The notes under the pieces were generated by a model. It was not told the DNA's origin, made no database searches, and worked only from the letters and a program-made list of their open reading frames with translations. Position numbers and translations under genes: made by a program. From assembly GCA_019689635.1 (NCBI GenBank), contig JADGHB010000010.1:1-64000 (forward strand): a DNA stretch of 64,000 nucleotides, in the 5' to 3' direction. Positions 30,070 through 41,179 of the stretch are shown here, one piece after another (positions within the stretch are counted from its first letter, which is position 1; every line of letters starts with the position of its first letter). The stretch is from Nevskia sp. (lineage in GTDB: Bacteria; Pseudomonadota; Gammaproteobacteria; Nevskiales; Nevskiaceae).

Positions 30070-32163
30070 GTGGCTGGTTGGGCGCATGCCCTCGAATGCG
30101 AGTGCCCAGTGTTCGTACTCCGCGGCCGGCAGCGCCTTGGAAAAGTGGAACCCCTGCTGCACCCGGCAACCCTGGCGCAACAGCGTTTGACTCTGCGCTT
30201 CGGTTTCCACGCCTTCGGCGACGACTTCGAGCTCGAGGGCGGCGGCCAGCGCCAGCGTCGCCGAGACGATGGCTTGCGCCGACTTGGACTGTTCCATTTC
30301 CGCCACGAAACTGCGGTCGATCTTGAGCTTGTCGAGCGGCAGACGCTGCAGCGCGCCGAGCGAGGAGTACCCTGTGCCGAAATCGTCGAGCCCCAGCCGG
30401 TAGCCCTGGCGTCTAGCCGTCTCCAGCACGCGCCGCGTGTCGTCGGAATTATCGAACAGCATGCTTTCGGTCAGCTCCAATTCCAGCAGCGCGCTGGCCG
30501 CGGCGTCTTCGGCGTACAGCGCGGCCAGCGGTTTCAGCACTTGCGCTTCGCGCAACTGGCGAGCCGAAAGATTGACCGCGACGCGCCACGACCGGCCGGC
30601 CTTGCGCCACTGTCGGAGCTGAGCGTGCACCGCGCGCAGACAGTATTCGCCCAGCGCGTTGATCAGACCCTGGTTCTCCGCCGCCGGAATGAAGGACCCC
30701 GGCAACAGCAGGCCCCGTTCGGGATGACGCCAGCGCAACAACGCCTCGGCGCCGATCACGCGGCGCGCCGCCGCATCGACGATCGGCTGATAATGCGGTT
30801 CGAATTCCCCAGCCTCCAGCCCGCGCCGCATCTCCACGGCAAGCCGCTGCTCCGCACGCAAAGCGGCGGTGTGCTGCGCCGCGGCGAAGCGCGCGTTGTT
30901 GCGTCCGCTGCGCTTGGCGGCGTGCACCGCCGCCTCCGCAGCGCTCAGCAACTGGCCTGCATCGCCACCGTCCCCCGGATGGATGGCGATACCGATGGAA
31001 ACAGACATATTCAGCAGTTGCCCGTCGAGCGAATACGGCACGCCGAACGCGCTCAGCAGGGCGTCGGCCAGGACCTTCAATCGCCCTTCCAACGCAGGTT
31101 GCGCGGGCAGCTCGTCGAGCAACAGCGCGAACTTGTCGCCGCCGGTGCGGTACAGCCGCGACCCGTGCGCCGCGGCACGACGCAGGCGCGCGACCGCTTC
31201 CAGCAGGTAACGGTCGCCACCGCGATAACCCAGTCGGTCGTTGACCGCACGGAAGTTGTCGAGGTCGAGCGCAAACAACGCCAATGCACTCTCGCCTCGC
31301 CGGTCCCGGATGGCCGCCTGCAGATCCTCTTCCAGGCGGGCGCGGTTGCCGAGGCCGGTGAGAGGGTCTTCATAGGCCAGGCGCCGCAGGCGGTCGGCGC
31401 GATCGCGGAACTGGTACAGGGCGCGAGCCGTCTCGCCGAACTCGTCGGCCGTGATCGGCGGCAGCGCGATCTCGAGCGCGCCGGCATTGACCTGGCGGAT
31501 GGCAGAGGTCACGTGCTCCAGCGGCTGAAGGATCGAATGCACCACCCAGCGCACCAGCAGCAGGCCGAAAACCAGACCGCCGAGCAGAACGCCGATGGCA
31601 AGCTCGCTAGCGGTTTTCGCACGCCGCGCGCCGCGTTCGAGAATGTCATTGCTCAAGTCGCGTTGCGTTCGGGTCGCCGCCTGCAGGAGCTGCTCGATGT
31701 GCGCAAAGGACCGTTGCAACTGACCGAGAATGCGAGCGGCCTCGGCCTGGTCGCCGCGCACAAAAGCGGCGATCGCCGCGCTCGATTTCTGTTCGAGTCC
31801 GGACCGAAGTTCATCGCGAATCGCTGCCGCCGCGTCGGGATCGAATCCTTGCAATTCGCCAAGACTGCGCTCGAGCTGGGCCGCGGCCCGGTCGGTCGCG
31901 GCCTGCGCCTGCGCCTGCCGATCCCGGTCGCGCTGCATGATGGCGACATTGAGCTGGCTGCCTTCGTGGCGATACGCGAGCACGTTCTGCTGCACGGTCT
32001 GGATCCGCTCAAAACGACGGTACTGCTCCTCGATCGCGCGCTGGTCGGCTTGGTTGCGGAAGATCAAATAACCAAGCAGGGCGCTGGTGCCACCGAACAC
32101 CGCCATCAGGCCCAGACAAACCGCGAGCAGCCGCGCGCGCACGCTCAAGCGCAGATCAGGCAT
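30058..32163 (-). CDS. Membrane GGDEF/EAL protein with degenerate GGDEF
   Basis: About 701 residues. Two transmembrane helices (LLAVCLGLMAVFGGTSALLG and IGVLLGGLVFGLLLVRWVV) bracket a helical periplasmic sensor region, followed by a HAMP-like linker. The diguanylate cyclase domain has GGDKF where active enzymes have GGDEF or GGEEF, so cyclase activity is doubtful. The phosphodiesterase domain keeps EALLRW, the LELELTESMLF segment, DDFGTGYSSL and KIDRSFV, so c-di-GMP breakdown is the likely output. I prefer ATG 32163 (MPDLRLSVRARLL); the track start at 32214 adds 17 residues. It is convergent with the HEAT/cupin gene B. Confidence 0.9.
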   Translation of the reverse strand: MPDLRLSVRARLLAVCLGLMAVFGGTSALLGYLIFRNQADQRAIEEQYRRFERIQTVQQNVLAYRHEGSQLNVAIMQRDRDRQAQAQAATDRAAAQLERSLGELQGFDPDAAAAIRDELRSGLEQKSSAAIAAFVRGDQAEAARILGQLQRSFAHIEQLLQAATRTQRDLSNDILERGARRAKTASELAIGVLLGGLVFGLLLVRWVVHSILQPLEHVTSAIRQVNAGALEIALPPITADEFGETARALYQFRDRADRLRRLAYEDPLTGLGNRARLEEDLQAAIRDRRGESALALFALDLDNFRAVNDRLGYRGGDRYLLEAVARLRRAAAHGSRLYRTGGDKFALLLDELPAQPALEGRLKVLADALLSAFGVPYSLDGQLLNMSVSIGIAIHPGDGGDAGQLLSAAEAAVHAAKRSGRNNARFAAAQHTAALRAEQRLAVEMRRGLEAGEFEPHYQPIVDAAARRVIGAEALLRWRHPERGLLLPGSFIPAAENQGLINALGEYCLRAVHAQLRQWRKAGRSWRVAVNLSARQLREAQVLKPLAALYAEDAAASALLELELTESMLFDNSDDTRRVLETARRQGYRLGLDDFGTGYSSLGALQRLPLDKLKIDRSFVAEMEQSKSAQAIVSATLALAAALELEVVAEGVETEAQSQTLLRQGCRVQQGFHFSKALPAAEYEHWALAFEGMRPTSHSRG

Positions 32164-32255
32164 GCTGATTTCGATCGCCCTGCTCCGTTCCCGACGTTGA
32201 AAGGGGTGCGGCATTGTAGCGGGCGCCGCGAACCTTGCCGACCGGGAAGCGAACC

Positions 32256-33287
32256 ATGAACATTCTTGCCATCGGCGCCGGCGGCTTCATCGGCAGGCAC
32301 GTGGTCGCCCAGCTGCTGGAAGCGGGCCATCGCGTCACCGTGTTTCAGCGTGGGCACTATCCTCCGCCCGAAGGCGCCCGTGAAATCCGCGGCGAGCGCG
32401 ACGAACTGCCGCAGCACCGCCGAATCTTCGCCGCCTTGGCGCCGGATGCGGTGCTGGACGTGATTCCCTACACCGAAGCGCACGCGCAAGCGCTAGTCGA
32501 AAGCTTCGCGGGACTGTGCCCGCGTCTGGTGGCGCTGAGTAGCGCCGACGTGTATCGCAACTACGACGGCCTGCGTGGATACAGCCGCCATGCGCCCGAT
32601 CCGCCGCCCTTGGACGAAGACGCTCCTCTGCGCGAACGCTGGTATCCTTATCGCGGCTTGCCGGGACCGGCGCTGCCTTGGCGCGACGACTACGAAAAGA
32701 TCCTGGTCGAGCGCTGTCTGCGCCAGGCACAGGCCCCGCAAGCCACCGTCTTGCGTCTGCCGTTGGTATACGGGCTTGGCGACCGCCAGCGGCGGCTCGC
32801 GCCCTGGATCGTACGCATGCTCGAGGGGCGCCCCTTCCTGTTGCTCGGAGAACGTCAGGCGCGATGGCGCTGGACCATGGGTTACGTCGAAAACGTCGCC
32901 GCCGCCATCGCCCTGGCTGTCACCGATCCGCGCGCCGCGGGACGCACTTACAACCTGGGCGAGGCGCAAACCCCGACCGAAGCCGAACGCCTGCGCCGCT
33001 TCGGCGCAGCGCTCGGTTGGCGCGGCGAACTCCACGTGCTGCCGGAAACGCGGCTACCACCGCACCTGCGCCTGCCGTTAAATTTCGAACACTCGCTATG
33101 GACCGACAGCGGTCGATTCCGCAGCGAACTGGATTTTCGCGATCCGGTCGCCGAAGACGAAGCGCTGCGCCGCACGCTGGACTGGGAACGCGCTCATCCG
33201 TTGTCAATCGCGCCGCAGGAATACGCCGCCGAGGAGGCCGCCGCGCGGACAAGCTCGGTCGTGCCTTTGGTCGACGACGTCGTTTAG
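32256..33287 (+). CDS. NAD-dependent epimerase/dehydratase-family protein
   Basis: A 343-residue extended SDR. The Rossmann motif AIGAGGFIGRHVV is at the N-terminus, the strand ending LVALSSADVY carries the conserved serine near residue 98, and VLRLPLVYGLGDRQRR and the TYNLGEAQTPT segment follow. The canonical YxxxK is not clear (DDYEKILVE has a YxK spacing), so it may be an atypical SDR that binds NAD without full epimerase activity. ATG 32256 has GGGAAG upstream. It is divergent from the GGDEF/EAL gene and its last four bases overlap tsaC end to end. Substrate unknown. Confidence 0.8.
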   Translation: MNILAIGAGGFIGRHVVAQLLEAGHRVTVFQRGHYPPPEGAREIRGERDELPQHRRIFAALAPDAVLDVIPYTEAHAQALVESFAGLCPRLVALSSADVYRNYDGLRGYSRHAPDPPPLDEDAPLRERWYPYRGLPGPALPWRDDYEKILVERCLRQAQAPQATVLRLPLVYGLGDRQRRLAPWIVRMLEGRPFLLLGERQARWRWTMGYVENVAAAIALAVTDPRAAGRTYNLGEAQTPTEAERLRRFGAALGWRGELHVLPETRLPPHLRLPLNFEHSLWTDSGRFRSELDFRDPVAEDEALRRTLDWERAHPLSIAPQEYAAEEAAARTSSVVPLVDDVV

Positions 33288-33847
33288 CTGCGCAGGATCA
33301 GCCCGCTGACCACGTGCCGGATGGGCGTGGGTTTGTCCAGGCCACCCAGCGCGCCGGGGACCAGGGCGTCGATGCGCCGGCCGAAGGCGAGTCGCACTTC
33401 GCTCGCGCTGCGCGCCGGCGGATGGGCGGAGACGTTGGCGCTGGTGGACACCAGCGCGCCGCCGAAGGCAGCGCACAGTTCGGCGGCGACCGGATGCGCG
33501 GTCACCCGCACCGCGATGCTGTCGTGGGCGCCGACCAGCAGCGGCGAAACCCCGGCGGCGCAGGGAAACACCCATGTATATGGACCCGGCCAGGTGGCCA
33601 AGGCTCGCTCGAGCGCCGCGCGCGACGGACGCTCGACGTAGGGTTCGAGCTGGGCGAAGTCGCAGGCGATCAGGATCAGGCCCTTGCGCCAGTCGCGGCG
33701 CTTCAAGCGCAGCAGGCGCAGGATCGCGGCGTCGTCGCGCGGATCGCAGCCCAAGCCCCACACGCCTTCGGTGGGATAGGCGATCACGCCGCCCGCGCGC
33801 AGCGCGCGCAGCGCGTGGTGCAAACGTCCGGGGGCGATCGCGCGCAT
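33284..33847 (-). CDS. tsaC: L-threonylcarbamoyladenylate synthase
   Basis: A 187-residue YrdC/Sua5-fold enzyme making threonylcarbamoyl-AMP for tRNA t6A37. Marks are GGVIAYPTEGVWGLGCDP near residue 20, KRRDWRKGLILIA, TWVFPCAAG and the SIAVRVTAHP and ALVSTSANVS motifs. It is the short TsaC type without the Sua5 C-terminal domain. It lies after topA on the same strand, and works with the tsaD product at 6 kb. ATG 33847 was chosen; GTG and other starts four codons upstream are possible. Confidence 0.93.
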   Translation of the reverse strand: MRAIAPGRLHHALRALRAGGVIAYPTEGVWGLGCDPRDDAAILRLLRLKRRDWRKGLILIACDFAQLEPYVERPSRAALERALATWPGPYTWVFPCAAGVSPLLVGAHDSIAVRVTAHPVAAELCAAFGGALVSTSANVSAHPPARSASEVRLAFGRRIDALVPGALGGLDKPTPIRHVVSGLILRS

Positions 33848-33926
33848 CACGGGTCCCACGGCAGCGCGCGCGCCGCGGTGGCGATGGCCCGGAGTTCGTC
33901 GAGCGCGCGGGACATGTTCGGCTGCA

Positions 33927-36338
<2,412 letters not shown>

Positions 36339-36500
36339 CGAGACGGGAATGGGGCCGCAAGCGCGGCGCGTGGAGCGCAGCTTATACGCGCGGAAGGCCG
36401 CCGCTGTCTATAGGTCCATCCTGGACAAGACCGCGCCCTCCATGGCGCGGACTGCTCAAAACAGAAGAAGCAAACGAGGTTAAGCGCAGCGTCTAACAGT

Positions 36501-36664
36501 CAGTTTGTTGAAAAAGGCCATCCATGGCCTTTTTCAAGGTCGCTACGGAAAGGCGTGACTTTCCTCCGCTCCCGACAATCAAGCCCTTGCACGGCTTGAT
36601 TGTCGTTGGCGCATCCATGCGCCAAGCGCAGTTCGTCGAAAAACTGCGTTTTTCAACGAACTGC
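36501..36664. repeat. Hairpin-rich repeat element between smg and topA
   Basis: Most of the 325-base gap between smg and topA is made of four consecutive hairpins: TTGAAAAAGGCCA with its inverse (36508-36537), GACAATCAAGCC with GGCTTGATTGTC (36574-36604), TTGGCGCA with TGCGCCAA (36606-36625), and GCAGTTCGTCGAAAAA with its near inverse (36628-36664). The outer ends, CAGTTTGTTGAAAAA and TTTTTCAACGAACTG, are themselves inverted with one mismatch. This looks like a small mobile or REP-type repeat. The first hairpin could also end transcription of smg. The remaining 150 bases before topA hold nothing I recognise. Confidence 0.7.
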
Positions 36665-37131
36665 TAATGCAGGAAATCGCCCTGGTAGTACACCATGTCT
36701 TCGAGGTGGACGGCCGATTCTTCCTCGCCCGGCTGGTTGATCAGCACCAGCAGGCACACCCATTTGACGCGCTCGAGATCGACCTCGTCTTCTAGCGCCA
36801 GCAGGCGTTCGATCACCAGCTCGCGGCTTTGCGGCGTCAGGATGCCGAGCTGCTCCAGGTGCAGCAAAAACCCGCGGCATTCCACCGACAGCTTTTCCGC
36901 CTCCTGCGGCGCATAGACGCGCAGGGCGTCGGCCTGCCCGGCCACCAGCGGCGTATTGCGCTGCGCGGCCAGGCCCTCGAGCCAGGCGAAAGCGTGGTCG
37001 ATCTCTTCCTCGGGGAAGCCGGCGGCGGCCAGCTCGATGCGCAGGGTTGGCTGGTTGTCGGAGTCTTCGAGTTCCCCTTCGTGGTAGTTCTCGAAGAGAT
37101 ACATCAGAAGATCGAGCAGAGTCTCTTTCAT
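36664..37131 (-). CDS. smg: Smg/DUF494 family protein
   Basis: A 155-residue protein of the Smg family, beginning MKETLLDLLMYLFENYHEGE, with LTPQSRELVIERLLALEDE and a VKWVCLLVLINQPGEE stretch near the C-terminus. The function is unknown; the gene is regularly next to dprA and topA in beta- and gammaproteobacteria, as here. ATG 37131 matches the family start, while the track ORF begins 39 codons upstream. Its TAG stop is formed at the edge of the neighbouring repeat element. Confidence 0.92.
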   Translation of the reverse strand: MKETLLDLLMYLFENYHEGELEDSDNQPTLRIELAAAGFPEEEIDHAFAWLEGLAAQRNTPLVAGQADALRVYAPQEAEKLSVECRGFLLHLEQLGILTPQSRELVIERLLALEDEVDLERVKWVCLLVLINQPGEEESAVHLEDMVYYQGDFLH

Positions 37132-37304
37132 TTCTCTGAGTTGGATGCAAAAGTGCGTCCCGTCACTTTTGCACCTCGCCGGCGAAAAGACGCGGTTTGG
37201 GTGCCGGCTCACCGCCAAGCTTGGCGCAGCCTGCGCCGAGCGCCGCACGCGGCGGCGACGGCAGTATAGGCCAATTGCCGCGGACGTGCCGTTTCAGCGC
37301 CATT

Positions 37305-38411
37305 TCAACCGCGTTGCAGCCGGGTAAAAGTATCGCCCGGACCGGCGGCGACCCAGCCTTCCAGTTCCAGCGCCGACAAGGCGGCGCTAACCTGTTCGAC
37401 CGGCAGACCCAGACGCGCGACCAGATGGTCCAGCGCCACGGTCTCGAAGCCCAGTGCCTCCAGCACCCGCGCCTGCAGCGGATCGGCGATCGTCGGCGCC
37501 GTGCGCGGCGCGGCGCTTTCGGGCGCGGCGCGCGCGGGCAAAAGCGGCGCCAGCTCGGCGAGGATGTCGTCCACCGTTTCGACCAGCTTGGCGCCTTCGC
37601 GGATCAGCGCGTGGCAGCCGCGCGCGAGCGGGTTGTGGATCGAACCGGGAATGGCGAAGACCTCGCGCCCCTGCTCGGCGGCGAGCCGCGCGGTGATCAG
37701 CGAACCCGACTCGCGCGCCGCCTCCACCACCAGCACGCCCAGGGCCAGACCGCTGATGAGACGGTTGCGGCGCGGAAAGTTTTCCGCCAGCGGCGGCGTG
37801 CCGGTGGGGAATTCCGACACCAGCAAGCCGTGCTCGGCGATGGCGTGGGCCAGCTCGCGGTTGCGCGCGGGATAGACGCGGTCCAGACCGTTGCCGCACA
37901 CCGCGACGGTGCAGCCCTCGGCTTGCAGCGCGCCGCGGTGGGCGGCGGCGTCGATGCCCTGCGCCAAGCCGCTGGTGATGGTCAGGCCGCGTCGCGCCAG
38001 CTCGGCGGCGAAGGCCTGCGCGTTTTCCTCGCCCTGGCGCGAAGCGGCGCGCGCGCCGACGATGGCCAGTTGCGGCAAGGCCAGCAGTTCGGTATCGCCC
38101 AGCGCGAACAGCGCCAGCGGCGCGCCGGGGATTTCGGCCAGCCGCGCCGGATAGCGCGGGTCGCCGAAGGGGATCAGCGCGCGCCGCGGCGCCGCCAGCC
38201 ATTGCAGATCGGTATCCACCGCCCGCCAGTCCGGCTCAGCGAGCGCATGGCAGGTTTCCTCCGGCACGCCGGCCGCGCGCCAGGCCGCGCGACCCGCGTT
38301 CAGGATCGCCCGAGGATCGCCCCAACGCTCGAGCAGCGCCCGCCCGCGCGCGGGGCCGAGGCCCGGAGTGCGCAGCAGCGCCAGCCAGGCGCGAAGCGTT
38401 TCGGAATCCAT
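37305..38411 (-). CDS. dprA: DNA-processing protein DprA
   Basis: A 368-residue protein that loads RecA on incoming single-stranded DNA during natural transformation. An N-terminal helix-hairpin-helix-like region (TPGLGPARGRALLERWGD) leads into the Rossmann-like core with AIVGARAASRQGEENAQAFA, GLTITSGLAQGIDAAAHRGAL and the ARESGSLITARLAAEQGREVF segment. A short winged-helix domain (FETVALDHLVARLGL) ends it. It lies between the LysM lipoprotein and smg, in the usual order. The window has no other competence gene, so transformability is only a possibility. Confidence 0.95.
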   Translation of the reverse strand: MDSETLRAWLALLRTPGLGPARGRALLERWGDPRAILNAGRAAWRAAGVPEETCHALAEPDWRAVDTDLQWLAAPRRALIPFGDPRYPARLAEIPGAPLALFALGDTELLALPQLAIVGARAASRQGEENAQAFAAELARRGLTITSGLAQGIDAAAHRGALQAEGCTVAVCGNGLDRVYPARNRELAHAIAEHGLLVSEFPTGTPPLAENFPRRNRLISGLALGVLVVEAARESGSLITARLAAEQGREVFAIPGSIHNPLARGCHALIREGAKLVETVDDILAELAPLLPARAAPESAAPRTAPTIADPLQARVLEALGFETVALDHLVARLGLPVEQVSAALSALELEGWVAAGPGDTFTRLQRG

Positions 38412-38432
38412 CGCCGCGCGCTGCGGCCGCGG

Positions 38433-39596
38433 CTAGCCGGCCGGTGGCCGCTGCGGGCTGCGCACCTTGTCGAGGACGTGCACCGGCCGCGTGTCGCTGA
38501 GCACCAGGGCGTAGGACAGGCGTGGCGTGGTCTTGAACACCATCAGCAGTCCCGCTTGCTGTTCCGGCAGCGCGACCCGGCCGTTGCCGTAGGGATCCGG
38601 CACCTTGCGCCCTTTCTGATAAATGGAAAGCACGGTGCCGGGATCCAGACCCGCCTCGCTGCCGCGGTTGAGCGCCACGATCTGGTATTGGGCGATCTGG
38701 GAAACGCCGCCGAACACCGAGAGGATGGTGCCGTCGACCGGCCGCGCGGGCGGGTGCGGATAGAAATCGGCCTGGAAGTTCTCCGCCTCCTGGGGCAAGA
38801 GACGGTCGCCGATCAACACTTCTTGATAGGACTTCGACAGCGTCATCTCGGCCGGCGGGCCGGCGCTCACCAGCTCCGCTTCGCCGGCGGGGATCGCCTC
38901 GTAACCCAGCAGATCGCCGCTGTCGGGGTCGATATAAGGACCGCCAATCTGCACCACCGACCAGCCGGCGGCCGTCTCCGACGGCAGGTTCTTGACGTAG
39001 ATGCCGTTGTTCTGCGCCGCGATGACGTGTTCGTCGGTGTAGGCCACCACGTAGGGTGCGCGTTCGGCCTCGTCCTTGCTCACCAGGCGCGGGGCGTTCA
39101 GGAACTGGCGGATGGCGTCGATGGGAATCGCCGGGATGGCCTCGGCGAGCGGCGACTCGCGCACCTGCGGCTCCAGCTTCTCGGTGGCCTCCGGCATCAG
39201 CCGCGGCCGGCCGTTGACCATGACCAGTCGCAGCACCTCGCCGGGATAGATCAGGTGCGGATTCCGGATCTGCGGGTTGACGTACCACAGCGCCGGCCAC
39301 TGCCAGGGATCGCGCAGGTAGTAGCCGGCGATGTCCCACAGCGTGTCGCCTTTCTTGACCACGTAGCGCAGCGGCGCGTCCGCGCGCAGCGACAGCTCGC
39401 CGGCCGCGGCGGCTGCGGCGGCCCCATCGGTCACCGGCTCGATGGTCGGCGCCGCGCGCTCCGGCGGCACCGGCGGAATGGTTGGGTCTGCCGCCGGCGG
39501 CGTGCCCGCGCAAGCGGCCAGCACGCCGCAGCACAGCGCCGCCAGACCGCGGCCCGCAGGTCCGAAACGAAACGCCGAGGCGTTATACTTTTGCAT
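38433..39596 (-). CDS. LysM-domain lipoprotein
   Basis: 387 residues. The signal peptide ends in a lipobox (VLAAC at about residue 27), so it should be lipid-anchored. A LysM domain (about 75-130) begins YVVKKGDTLWDIAGYYLRDP and continues with the WPALWYVNPQIRNPHLIYPG variant typical of proteins encoded beside dprA. The long C-terminal region (about 150-380) has no domain I recognise. ATG 39596 has GAGGGGGTG upstream. It is divergent from def and heads the LysM-dprA-smg string. A role in peptidoglycan binding is from family knowledge. Confidence 0.88.
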   Translation of the reverse strand: MQKYNASAFRFGPAGRGLAALCCGVLAACAGTPPAADPTIPPVPPERAAPTIEPVTDGAAAAAAAGELSLRADAPLRYVVKKGDTLWDIAGYYLRDPWQWPALWYVNPQIRNPHLIYPGEVLRLVMVNGRPRLMPEATEKLEPQVRESPLAEAIPAIPIDAIRQFLNAPRLVSKDEAERAPYVVAYTDEHVIAAQNNGIYVKNLPSETAAGWSVVQIGGPYIDPDSGDLLGYEAIPAGEAELVSAGPPAEMTLSKSYQEVLIGDRLLPQEAENFQADFYPHPPARPVDGTILSVFGGVSQIAQYQIVALNRGSEAGLDPGTVLSIYQKGRKVPDPYGNGRVALPEQQAGLLMVFKTTPRLSYALVLSDTRPVHVLDKVRSPQRPPAG

Positions 39597-39695
39597 CGCG
39601 CACCCCCTCATCGGCGCGGCCCCCATCGCAGTCGATTTTGGCACAAATCCCAACACGGACGCACGCTTGCCGGTAACTTTCAAAGTCGCTTCGCA

Positions 39696-40202
39696 ATGGC
39701 CGTCCTGCCCATACTCCACCATCCCGACCCGCGGCTGCGGCACAAGACGCCGCCGGTGACGCAGTTCGACGAGACGCTGCAGAAGCTGATCGACGACCTG
39801 TTCGAAACCATGTATGCCGCGCCGGGCGTGGGGCTGGCCGCCAACCAGTGCGGCGTGCCCCTGCGGCTGGCGGTGATGGACTGCTCGGAGACGCACGACC
39901 AGCCGATCGTGATGATCAACCCCGAGATCCTCGAGCGTTCCGAGCGACACATCGTGGAGGAAGGTTGTTTATCGGTGCCCGAGGCGCGCGACAAGATCCC
40001 GCGCTACCACCGGGTCAGGCTGCGCGCCTTGGATCGCCACGGTAAGCCCTACGAGCTGGACGCGGAAGGCCTGCTGGCGCAGTGCATCCAGCACGAACTG
40101 GACCATCTCGACGGCAAGCTCTACATCGATTACCTGTCGAGCCTCAAGCGCGAGCGCATCCGCAAGCTGCTGTCGAGGCGGAAATCGGCGAGCGGCGGCT
40201 GA
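39696..40202 (+). CDS. def: Peptide deformylase
   Basis: A 168-residue metalloenzyme that removes the formyl group from new proteins. The three signature motifs are intact: GVGLAANQCG near residue 45, EEGCLSVPE (metal-binding cysteine), and QHELDHLDG with the HExxH metal site. The start was set by counting back from the stop in the track frame; the track ORF itself is a 1,001-codon run of which only this end is real. It is followed by fmt and rsmB in the standard def-fmt-rsmB order. Confidence 0.96.
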   Translation: MAVLPILHHPDPRLRHKTPPVTQFDETLQKLIDDLFETMYAAPGVGLAANQCGVPLRLAVMDCSETHDQPIVMINPEILERSERHIVEEGCLSVPEARDKIPRYHRVRLRALDRHGKPYELDAEGLLAQCIQHELDHLDGKLYIDYLSSLKRERIRKLLSRRKSASGG

Positions 40203-40255
40203 TCGGCGCCGAAGCCTCACGCCGCGCCAATCGCCGCTCGCGCACCGGATCCCTC

Positions 40256-41179
40256 ATGCGCCTGGTTTTCGCCGGCACACCGGAGTTCGCCCTGCCCGCC
40301 CTGGAGGCGCTGCGCGAGGCCGGACACGAAATTCTCGCGGTCCTGACCCAACCCGATCGTCCCGCAGGCCGTGGCCGCAAGCTCGCGCCGACGCCGGTGG
40401 CGCAGCGCGCCCAAGCGCTGGGCCTGCCCGTGCACAAGTTCGTCAAGCTCGACGCGCAGGCCCAGCGCGTGTTGCGCGCACTGGCCCCGCAGGCGATGGT
40501 GGTGGTCGCCTACGGCCTGATTCTGCCGCCGGCGGTCCTGGACATCCCTGCGCACGGCTGCCTCAACATCCACGCCTCGCTGCTGCCGCGCTGGCGCGGC
40601 GCCGCGCCCATCGCCCGCGCCATCGAAGCCGGCGACCGCGAAACCGGGATCACCGTGATGCGCATGGACGCCGGGCTGGATACCGGACCGATGCTGCTCG
40701 CCGAGAAACTCCCCATCGAGGACACCGACACCGCCGCGACGCTGGGCGAACGCCTGGCGCGGCTGGGCGGCCGGCTGATCGTCGAGGCCCTGGAAAAGCT
40801 TCAGCGCGGCACGCTCGAGGAAACCCCGCAACCCGCACACGGCGCCTGCTACGCCAGGAAACTGAGCAAGGACGAGGCGCGCCTGGATTGGACGCAAGCG
40901 GCGCAAACGCTCGCTCGCAAGGTACGGGCCTTCAATCCCGTGCCCATGGCCTGGAGCGAACTCGGCACCGAGCGCATCCGCTTTCTACGCGCGCAGCCGC
41001 TGCCCGCCGTCACGCCGGCGCCGCCCGGCACCGTCGTCGGCGCCGGCCGCGAAGGTCTGGACATCGCCTGCGCGGCCGGCGTGCTGCGCGTGACGGAGCT
41101 GCAACGGCCCGGGGCACGCGCGCTGCCCGCGGCGGAAGTCCTGCGCGGCTGGAATGTCCTTGGCCGACGCTTCACATAA
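40256..41179 (+). CDS. fmt: Methionyl-tRNA formyltransferase
   Basis: A 307-residue enzyme that formylates initiator methionyl-tRNA from 10-formyltetrahydrofolate. It begins MRLVFAGTPEFALPALEAL; the active-site region reads LNIHASLLPRWRGAAPI, with GITVMRMDAGLDTGPML after it. The C-terminal OB-like domain binds tRNA. ATG 40256 gives the family N-terminus. It is 53 bases after def and overlaps rsmB by 26 bases. Confidence 0.97.
   Translation: MRLVFAGTPEFALPALEALREAGHEILAVLTQPDRPAGRGRKLAPTPVAQRAQALGLPVHKFVKLDAQAQRVLRALAPQAMVVVAYGLILPPAVLDIPAHGCLNIHASLLPRWRGAAPIARAIEAGDRETGITVMRMDAGLDTGPMLLAEKLPIEDTDTAATLGERLARLGGRLIVEALEKLQRGTLEETPQPAHGACYARKLSKDEARLDWTQAAQTLARKVRAFNPVPMAWSELGTERIRFLRAQPLPAVTPAPPGTVVGAGREGLDIACAAGVLRVTELQRPGARALPAAEVLRGWNVLGRRFT

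Noticed and set aside
37197-39695. The first 830 codons of the 1,001-codon plus-strand ORF ending in def
   Set aside because: They are a shadow of dprA and the LysM gene on the minus strand. Only the def part at the end has protein family content.
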